Of a stretch of 11,345 nt of DNA, positions 7,176-11,345 are shown piece by piece. The notes beneath the pieces were generated by a model. The model was given only the letters and a program-made list of their open reading frames with translations, did not search any database and had not been told where the DNA came from. Positions within the stretch are counted from its first letter, which is position 1. Every line of letters starts with the position of its first letter. The DNA comes from an uncultured Selenomonadales bacterium (GTDB lineage Bacteria > Bacillota > Negativicutes > Selenomonadales > Selenomonadaceae), in the NCBI GenBank assembly GCA_937915725.1, contig CALGGV010000109.1, positions 1 through 11,345 of the forward strand, given 5' to 3'. The translations under genes and the position numbers were made by a program.

Positions 7176-7204
7176 AGTTTAGCAAATTTATTATTTTACG
7201 TCAA
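7176..7204 (-). promoter_or_regulatory. Promoter of the yvyF-radical SAM-cdaA-cdaR operon
   Basis: TTGACG (7199-7204), a 17-base spacer and TAAACT (7176-7181) on the minus strand. The start should fall near 7169, giving a leader of about 90 bases to the GTG. It is divergent from the rpsO promoter, with 47 bases between the two -35 boxes. Confidence 0.65.
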
Positions 7205-7251
7205 CAAAATATTAAGACTATTTTGCACTTTTCAGCGTCAGAAATAAATTC

Positions 7252-7280
7252 TTGCAATATAAAAAATATTGTGTTAAACT
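7252..7280 (+). promoter_or_regulatory. Promoter of rpsO
   Basis: TTGCAA (7252-7257), a 17-base spacer and TAAACT (7275-7280). Each hexamer matches four of six consensus positions. The -10 box is identical to that of the divergent promoter. Transcription would start near 7287, just before the leader hairpin. Confidence 0.55.
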
Positions 7281-7295
7281 TAATCCCTAAAAACC

Positions 7296-7335
7296 GCGGC
7301 GCAGTTTGTCGAGACTCCGACGCAGACTTTGCCGC
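7296..7335 (+). promoter_or_regulatory. Structured rpsO leader, candidate S15 autoregulatory hairpin
   Basis: Arms at 7296-7309 and 7322-7335 can form a stem with 13 of 14 positions paired, counting three G-U pairs, and a 12-base loop. A competing inner hairpin GTCG/CGAC (7308-7311 with 7318-7321) is possible. The stem begins about 9 bases after the predicted transcript start and ends about 18 bases before the Shine-Dalgarno. Ribosomal protein S15 represses its own mRNA in several bacteria by binding structured leaders, often at G-U/G-C motifs in a helix. The regulatory role here is inferred from position and structure. Confidence 0.45.
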
Positions 7336-7366
7336 CGGAATTAAAAATTTTTCAGGAGGATTTTAA

Positions 7367-7633
7367 ATGTTAAACAAAGCTGACAAAGAAGAAATTGTAA
7401 AAAAATACGGCGTTCACGAAGGCGATACCGGCTCGCCGGAAGTTCAAATTGCACTTTTGACGGCGCGTATTTCCTATCTTACCGAACACCTTAAGGAACA
7501 TAAAAAAGATCATCATTCCCGCCGCGGCTTGTTGAAAATGGTCGGGCAACGCCGCCGCCTTTTGAGTTACCTTAGCAAGAAAAATATCAATCGTTATCGT
7601 GAAATTATCGCACAGTTGAATTTGCGTAAATAA
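7367..7633 (+). CDS. rpsO: 30S ribosomal protein S15
   Basis: S15 binds 16S rRNA early in assembly of the small-subunit platform. The 88-residue protein has the expected length and family motifs: GSPEVQIALLTARI, LTEHLKEHKKDHHSRRGLL, MVGQRRRLLSYL and YREIIAQLNLRK. AGGAGG stands 7 bases before the ATG. The gene is monocistronic here, between its own promoter with a structured leader and a downstream hairpin. In many bacteria pnp follows rpsO, but here a flagellar operon does. Confidence 0.98.
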   Translation: MLNKADKEEIVKKYGVHEGDTGSPEVQIALLTARISYLTEHLKEHKKDHHSRRGLLKMVGQRRRLLSYLSKKNINRYREIIAQLNLRK

Positions 7634-7678
7634 TTAATTTGGAATTTTTTTATTTAATTATTAAAATTTGATTAGAAT

Positions 7679-7707
7679 GGCGGACTTGAAACAGTTCGCC
7701 TAATTTT
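7679..7707 (+). terminator. Probable terminator after rpsO
   Basis: GGCGGACT (7679-7686), loop TGAAAC, AGTTCGCC (7693-7700) form an 8-pair stem with one G-U pair, followed by TAATTTT. The T tract is short, so termination may be partial. It separates rpsO from the flagellar operon. Confidence 0.6.
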
Positions 7708-7711
7708 GTAT

Positions 7712-7758
7712 TAAAGGCAAAATAAATTTTTGACGATATATTTTTTAGGAAATAAGAT
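7712..7758 (+). promoter_or_regulatory. Promoter region of the flagellar operon, overlapping sigma-28 and sigma-70 matches
   Basis: TAAA (7712-7715), 16 bases, then GACGATAT (7732-7739) matches the flagellar sigma factor (SigD/FliA) consensus TAAA-N15-GCCGATAT in 7 of 8 bases of the -10 element, with one extra spacer base. Overlapping it, TTGACG (7730-7735), 17 bases, TAAGAT (7753-7758) is a reasonable housekeeping promoter with the same -35 as two other promoters in this window. The sequence alone does not decide which is used, and both may be. Confidence 0.5.
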
Positions 7759-7799
7759 TTACAGGGAAGTTTTTTGCACTTTTAGGAGGCGTTTTTATT

Positions 7800-8591
7800 A
7801 TGATGAGGTCTTTGTGGTCTGCAGCATCCGGAATGGTGGCGCAGCAAAAAAATATGGACGTTGTGGCTCATAACTTGGCAAACGTCAACACTTACGGCAA
7901 TAAAAAAGTTCGTGCCGAATTTCAAGATTTAATTTATCAAACACTGCGCGACGCGGGCGGTACTTCCGGCGATGGTACACAATATCCTCAAGGCTTGCAA
8001 ATTGGTTTAGGTACGCGCGTTTCTGCAACCAACAGAATTTTTACACAGGGACCTTTGCAAACTACAGATAATCCAACTGATGTTGGTATTCAGGGCGAAG
8101 GATTTTTTCAAGTGCAACTTCCCGACGGTACAACGGCTTATACTCGTGACGGCTCTTTTAAGATTGATTCTAATCGCCGCCTTGTTACAAGCGACGGATT
8201 TTTACTTATTCCAAATATTACACTTGAAGAAACTGCAACTGTTGACAGCTTAGTAATAAGCAGTGATGGTGTTGTTTCAGATACGCCTTCCGGCGGTGAA
8301 CAAACTGAAATTGGAAATATTCAACTTGTACGCTTTATGAATCCTGCCGGACTCTATGCTTACGGAAAAAATTTATATTTGGCAACGGCGGCTAGTGGAG
8401 ATGCTATTGAAGGCAACCCGGGTTCAGACGGCATGGGCGTCTTAACTCAAAATACTTTGGAAATGTCCGGCGTGCAAATTGTTGAAGAAATGGTTAATAT
8501 GATCGTTTCGCAACGCGCCTATGAATCAAATTCTAAGGCAATTACTACTTCAGATGCAATGTTAGAAATTGCCAATGGCTTAAAGCGTTAA
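7800..8591 (+). CDS. flgG: Flagellar distal rod protein FlgG
   Basis: FlgG forms the distal rod of the flagellar basal body, running through the P and L rings. The 263-residue length is normal for FlgG. The N-terminal flg_bb_rod segment (MMRSLWSAASGM...NLANVNTYG) and the C-terminal segment (VEEMVNMIVSQRAYESNSKA...NGLKR) form the coiled-coil core. The central part carries GEGFFQVQLPDGTTAYTRDG, typical of FlgE/F/G-type proteins. After NTYG the usual phenylalanine is replaced by asparagine (GNKK, not GFK). AGGAGG stands 10 bases before the ATG. It leads a plus-strand operon with flgA, flgH and flgI. No flgF lies next to it in this window, although flgF commonly precedes flgG. Confidence 0.93.
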   Translation: MMRSLWSAASGMVAQQKNMDVVAHNLANVNTYGNKKVRAEFQDLIYQTLRDAGGTSGDGTQYPQGLQIGLGTRVSATNRIFTQGPLQTTDNPTDVGIQGEGFFQVQLPDGTTAYTRDGSFKIDSNRRLVTSDGFLLIPNITLEETATVDSLVISSDGVVSDTPSGGEQTEIGNIQLVRFMNPAGLYAYGKNLYLATAASGDAIEGNPGSDGMGVLTQNTLEMSGVQIVEEMVNMIVSQRAYESNSKAITTSDAMLEIANGLKR

Positions 8592-8600
8592 TTGACGCTT
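8583..8600 (+). promoter_or_regulatory. Hairpin across the flgG stop codon, upstream of flgA
   Basis: AAGCGT (8583-8588) and ACGCTT (8595-8600) pair perfectly; a T-G pair can extend this, leaving a 4-base loop AATT. The flgG stop codon TAA (8589-8591) lies at the top of the hairpin. No T run follows, so it is not a terminator. With no clear Shine-Dalgarno before flgA, it may influence coupled translation of flgA. Confidence 0.4.
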
Positions 8601-8607
8601 AACTAAA

Positions 8608-9321
8608 ATGAAAAAAATTATTTTTATCGCGGCTGTAATTTTCTTGATGAATTTTGCGCCGCGTGTTTTTGCTAATCAGATAGTTCCTGGCGGGCAACTT
8701 GAGGCTATGGCGATTGAAGAAGTTGAAAGACTCCTTGCCGAAAGTGGCGAAATTAGACGCCGTGAAATTAGTTTATTACGCCCGCTGGCTAATATTTCTT
8801 TACCAAATGGAATTATCGATATAAAAGTTTCTGTACCTGCCGCAACTGTAAATTATATTGGCGTTACCCCAATAAAAGCAAGAATTTCTGTTGGCGGCAG
8901 AATGTATCGAGATGTTAATTTTGTAGTTTCTGTAAAAGTTTTTGACTATGTAATTATTGCCAATCATGATTTAAGAATGGAAACGCCCGTTACAGAATCA
9001 GATTTTAGGCTTGCTGAAATTCCTATTGACGGGCGCGCAGAATATGTCAAAGATATTCAAGACGTTAAAGGGCTTGTTCCACACAGAATTATTCGCGCAG
9101 GTTCGCCGGTTAGCATAAATTATTTTGATCAGCCGCTTGTTATAAGAAGTGGAGCTCCGGTAAAAATAGTTGTGAATTACAAAGGAATTAAAGCCTCTGC
9201 TAAAGGAGTTGCAATGACACGCGGGCGAATTGGCGAAATTATAAAAGTTAAAAATGAATCTTCGCAAAGAATAGTTACAGCACGGGTTATTGATTCAGGT
9301 ACTGTGGAGGTGGTTATGTGA
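8608..9321 (+). CDS. flgA: Flagellar P-ring assembly chaperone FlgA
   Basis: FlgA is a periplasmic chaperone needed for FlgI to polymerise into the P ring. The 237-residue protein starts with a Sec signal peptide (about 1-22, ending ...APRVFA before NQ). An N-terminal domain follows, and then a SAF-type domain with the pattern DLRMETPVTESDFRLAEIP and GLVPHRIIRAGSPV. The C-terminal beta domain contains GAPVKIVVNYKGIKASAKGV, well conserved in FlgA. No good Shine-Dalgarno precedes the ATG, which is 16 bases after the flgG stop, so translation may depend on coupling to flgG. Its stop codon lies 1 base before the flgH start, and its last codons contain the flgH ribosome binding site. Confidence 0.92.
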   Translation: MKKIIFIAAVIFLMNFAPRVFANQIVPGGQLEAMAIEEVERLLAESGEIRRREISLLRPLANISLPNGIIDIKVSVPAATVNYIGVTPIKARISVGGRMYRDVNFVVSVKVFDYVIIANHDLRMETPVTESDFRLAEIPIDGRAEYVKDIQDVKGLVPHRIIRAGSPVSINYFDQPLVIRSGAPVKIVVNYKGIKASAKGVAMTRGRIGEIIKVKNESSQRIVTARVIDSGTVEVVM

Positions 9322-9322
9322 T

Positions 9323-9910
9323 ATGTTGAAAAAATTTTTGACAGCGATTTTAGCAGTAACTTTTATATTTACAATTTCAAGCGGCGCAAATGTTGAGGCA
9401 AGATCCCTTTGGTCTGATAATCAATGGGGAATGTTTGCTGATAAAAAAGCGCGTGATGTTGGCGATATTTTGACGATTATTATCAGTGAATCGACAACTC
9501 AAACTGCCACAAAATCTCGTTCAAATTCTAAATCCGGCAGTACCACTTTAAATGCCGGTACAGGAATTTTCCATTTTTTGGCGGCGGCGGGTGCAAGCGG
9601 CTCTGATTCTTTCACTGCTAACGGCTCGGCAAGTGATACTAACAGTTTCAGCGGACAAATTACAGTTACTGTAGTTGAAGTTTTGCCAAATGATAATATG
9701 ATTGTTGAAGGTACTCAATCTATTTGGCAGAATAAAGACGAACACAGAATCACTTTACGCGGGATTGTTCGTCGCGCAGATGTTCGCGCAAATAATACTG
9801 TACTTTCCTCAAGAGTTGCCGACGCTACTTTGAAATTCGACGGCAAAGGACCTTTGAACGCAAAACAACGTCAAGGTATTTTAACTCAAATTTTCAACTT
9901 CCTTTTCTAA
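9323..9910 (+). CDS. flgH: Flagellar L-ring protein FlgH, without a lipobox
   Basis: FlgH builds the L ring that lets the flagellar rod pass the outer membrane. The protein has 195 residues. Family motifs are clear: ARDVGDILTIIISES near the N-terminus, ITVTVVEVLPNDNMIVEG in the middle and GIVRRADV...NTVLSSRVADA...QRQGILTQIF at the C-terminus. Most FlgH proteins are lipoproteins. This one has a signal peptide (about 1-27, ...GANVEA) that looks like a signal peptidase I substrate, and there is no cysteine anywhere in the protein. The ATG at 9323 was chosen for the signal peptide; GGAGG (9306-9310) is 12 bases upstream. A TTG start 33 bases earlier would add an unlikely extension. It lies 1 base after flgA. 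Confidence 0.93.
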   Translation: MLKKFLTAILAVTFIFTISSGANVEARSLWSDNQWGMFADKKARDVGDILTIIISESTTQTATKSRSNSKSGSTTLNAGTGIFHFLAAAGASGSDSFTANGSASDTNSFSGQITVTVVEVLPNDNMIVEGTQSIWQNKDEHRITLRGIVRRADVRANNTVLSSRVADATLKFDGKGPLNAKQRQGILTQIFNFLF

Positions 9911-9946
9911 TTCTATGAGTAAAAGTCATTGCACAGGGTGAAAAAA

Positions 9947-10165
9947 TTGAAAGTCAAATACATTGGCAAACGTGAAATTGACACGCCAAATTCTTACAAA
10001 ATTTTTATGGATGTCATTCCCAATAAAATTTACGAAGTTTTGTCTATTGAACGCGGTTTCTATCGTACCGTTGATGAATCTGAAGAGGATTATCTTTATC
10101 CGCCGGAAAAATTTGAAATAATTGAAAATACCCCGCCTGAAAAGAATTTTGAATTTGTGCGGTGA
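9947..10165 (+). CDS. Small SH3-like protein of unknown function
   Basis: I do not recognise a named family with a known function. From a TTG at 9947 the protein has 72 residues and begins MKVKYIGK. AGGG stands 8 bases upstream; a GTG at 9938 would add 3 residues but lacks a ribosome binding site. No signal peptide or membrane segment is visible, so it should be cytoplasmic. The beta-rich pattern KYIG...PNKIYEVLSIERGFYRTVDE...EDYLYPPEKFEIIE recalls small SH3-like barrel proteins common in Firmicutes and annotated as hypothetical. It follows flgH by 36 bases. A diverged copy of the same protein comes next, with TGATG overlap or a TGA-TGATAATG junction. Its position inside the ring-gene operon is unusual, and a flagellar role is not shown. 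Confidence 0.7.
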   Translation: MKVKYIGKREIDTPNSYKIFMDVIPNKIYEVLSIERGFYRTVDESEEDYLYPPEKFEIIENTPPEKNFEFVR

Positions 10166-10170
10166 TGATA

Positions 10171-10379
10171 ATGTTACTTAAATATCAAGGCAACGGTTAC
10201 AGAGTTTCTTTTGTTCCAAATCAGATTTACAAGGCACAAAAAGTTCATGTGATACAATGGGTGATGGTTACGCAATTTTTGATGAAGGCGAAGATTGGTA
10301 TATTTACGGCGTCAACTTTTTAAAAGAAAATTTTGTCGAAGTTGAAGAAACTGCCGAAAATTTACGGCAAGCTGTTTGA
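10171..10379 (+). pseudogene. Second small SH3-like protein, diverged paralog of its neighbour, frameshifted
   Basis: The ATG at 10171 opens MLLKYQGNGYRVSFVPNQIY. That frame then loses sense and stops at 10321-10323 after 50 residues. From about 10243 the frame one base back reads SSCDTMGDGYAIFDEGEDWY, then IYGVNFLKENFVEVEE, and ends at 10377-10379. Joined, the product would have 69 residues. It aligns with the preceding small protein at KYxG, PNxIY, DExED.Y and the acidic C-terminus. One extra A in the run of five A's at 10238-10242 restores a single frame. Explanations are a real loss-of-function mutation, a sequencing error, or -1 slippage on the A run. GGTGA 5 bases before the ATG is a weak ribosome binding site; an ATG at 10165 overlapping the previous stop is an alternative. 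Confidence 0.65.
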
Positions 10380-10387
10380 TTAAAATA

Positions 10388-10416
10388 TTGACAAAATTTA
10401 GACGGGGAGGGTTAAT
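10388..10416 (+). promoter_or_regulatory. Possible internal promoter before flgI
   Basis: TTGACA (10388-10393) is a perfect -35 box, followed after 17 bases by GTTAAT (10411-10416), a weak -10 box. It would start a transcript near 10424 with a leader of about 53 bases. The 97-base gap 10380-10476 also holds GGGGAGGG (10404-10411) with no usable start codon after it, and a weak 5-pair hairpin (10411-10426). No gene is seen in the gap. Confidence 0.3.
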
Positions 10417-10476
10417 CAATCTTAACAATTAAAATTTTTGGAAATGTTCAATAAACCATCTGATGAGGTTTTTATT

Positions 10477-11345
10477 ATGAAAAAATTATTTATGCTTTTA
10501 ACGCTGATTCTTTGTATAAATTTTACAAGTACAACAGTTTTTGCAGAATCTGCGCCAACAAGAATTAAAGATATTGCAAAAGTTCAAGGCGTCCGCAGTA
10601 ACCAACTTGTTGGATATGGGCTGGTTGTCGGTTTACCCGGTACGGGCGATTCTGATAAAATTACGCCTATGATAACTTCAACTGCCGCTATGCTCCGCAG
10701 TTTTGGTGTTACTGTTGATCTTTCTGAGGCTATAAAATACAAGAATATTGCATTAGTTATGGTTACTGCCAGTTTACCGCCGTTTATTCGTGAAGGCGAT
10801 ACTATCGACACTACTATTAGTTCAATGGGGGACGCCTCAAGTATTCAAGGCGGTACACTTTTACAAACTCCACTTCGCGCAGGTAACGGCGAAATTTACG
10901 CAGTCGCACAGGGTCCGGTTTCTACCGGCGGCTTTGTTGCAGGCGGCGGCACAGGCAGTACTGCACAAAAAAATTTCCCTACAGTTGGTACAACTCCTAA
11001 CGGCGCAATAGTTGAACGTACTGTTGAAGACGATCTGGGCGAAAACGGCTCCCTTTCTTTGAGCCTTTCAAGCGCAGATTTTACTACAGCCTCAAGAGTT
11101 GCCGCGGCGATTAATTCTGCTTACGGCGATATTGCACACCCCGCTAATCCTTCAAGGATTGATATTCGTATTCCAAATTATTACCGTTCAAACGTTGTTA
11201 ATTTTGTTTCGTCGATTGAGGAATTATCCGTTGTTCCGGATACAGTGGCTAAAGTCGTTTTCAATGAACGCACAGGTACTATCATAATGGGCGGCAATGT
11301 TACTGTTGACGAATGCGCAATTACTCAAGGCGGACTTTCAATCAG
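10477..11345 (+). CDS. flgI: Flagellar P-ring protein FlgI (3' end beyond the window)
   Basis: FlgI forms the periplasmic P ring around the rod, helped by FlgA. The first 289 residues are present; FlgI usually has about 360-370, so the last fifth is missing at the window edge, not by mutation. A Sec signal peptide (about 1-23, ending TTVFA before ESAPTRIKDIA) is followed by family motifs: VGYGLVVGLPGTGD, ALVMVTASLPPFIREGD, ISSMGDASSIQGGTLLQTPL, AQGPVSTGGF, TPNGAIVER and NERTGTIIMGG. The start at 10477 is supported by GAGG 8 bases upstream and by the signal peptide. An in-frame ATG at 10444 would add 11 residues ahead of the signal peptide and is less likely. It lies 97 bases after the frameshifted small gene. 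Confidence 0.95.
   Translation, partial: MKKLFMLLTLILCINFTSTTVFAESAPTRIKDIAKVQGVRSNQLVGYGLVVGLPGTGDSDKITPMITSTAAMLRSFGVTVDLSEAIKYKNIALVMVTASLPPFIREGDTIDTTISSMGDASSIQGGTLLQTPLRAGNGEIYAVAQGPVSTGGFVAGGGTGSTAQKNFPTVGTTPNGAIVERTVEDDLGENGSLSLSLSSADFTTASRVAAAINSAYGDIAHPANPSRIDIRIPNYYRSNVVNFVSSIEELSVVPDTVAKVVFNERTGTIIMGGNVTVDECAITQGGLSI

Noticed and set aside
7729..7737. A third copy of TTTGACGAT, as in the glmS inverted repeat, in the flgG promoter region
   Set aside because: It is a single half-site with no partner arm, and it is explained by the TTGACG -35 box preferred in this genome.
7221..7783. The 12-mer TTTTGCACTTTT occurs upstream of rpsO (7221-7232) and upstream of flgG (7772-7783)
   Set aside because: It is T-rich and short. 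One copy runs up to the flgG ribosome binding site and the other lies far from any start, so there is no shared arrangement to suggest an operator.
9915..9941. A tiny reading frame MSKSHCTG after flgH that could be a leader peptide
   Set aside because: No Shine-Dalgarno precedes the ATG, and 8 codons are too few to support from sequence alone.
1..11345. Search by eye for CRISPR arrays, transposases, tRNA or rRNA genes, integrase sites and toxin-antitoxin modules
   Set aside because: No regularly spaced repeats, transposase-like frames or structural RNA genes were seen. Apart from the small paralog pair and the palindrome, the content is core chromosomal.

Overview
The window looks like chromosomal DNA of an AT-rich diderm Firmicute, most likely a Negativicute of the Selenomonas type. 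Two things point there. A Firmicute-style c-di-AMP block (cdaA-cdaR) and a Firmicute-type flagellar-operon protein (YvyF family) lie beside genes for flagellar P and L rings (flgA, flgH, flgI), which only cells with an outer membrane need. This placement is inference from gene content; other diderm Firmicutes such as Halanaerobia are not excluded.

Minus strand, positions 1 to about 7204. From its start near 7169, one transcript probably runs yvyF-like gene, PflX-like radical SAM gene, cdaA, cdaR, then a COG2509-type FAD oxidoreductase. These genes overlap or are spaced by only a few bases. A 275-base non-coding stretch (2003-2277) follows, holding a long imperfect palindrome and short direct repeats. 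Next comes glmS with its own near-consensus promoter and a short leader. Immediately after glmS is the start of what looks like a WecG/TagA-type glycosyltransferase, which runs out of frame inside the window. c-di-AMP control (CdaA/CdaR) and glucosamine-6-phosphate synthesis (GlmS) both feed into cell-wall homeostasis. The usual third partner, glmM, is absent from this block.

Plus strand, positions 7252 to 11345. rpsO has its own promoter, a structured leader that could be an S15 autoregulatory site, and a downstream hairpin that could terminate it. A flagellar operon then begins: flgG (distal rod), flgA (P-ring chaperone), flgH (L ring), two small related genes of unknown function, and flgI (P ring, cut by the window edge). 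The promoter region of flgG contains overlapping matches to a housekeeping and to a flagellar (sigma-28 type) promoter.

Most unusual points: the tandem pair of small SH3-like paralogs inserted between flgH and flgI, the second of which needs a one-base frame change at a run of five A's; an FlgH with no cysteine and so no lipoprotein anchor; an inverted repeat framing the glmS promoter; and the long palindrome between the oxidoreductase gene and glmS.
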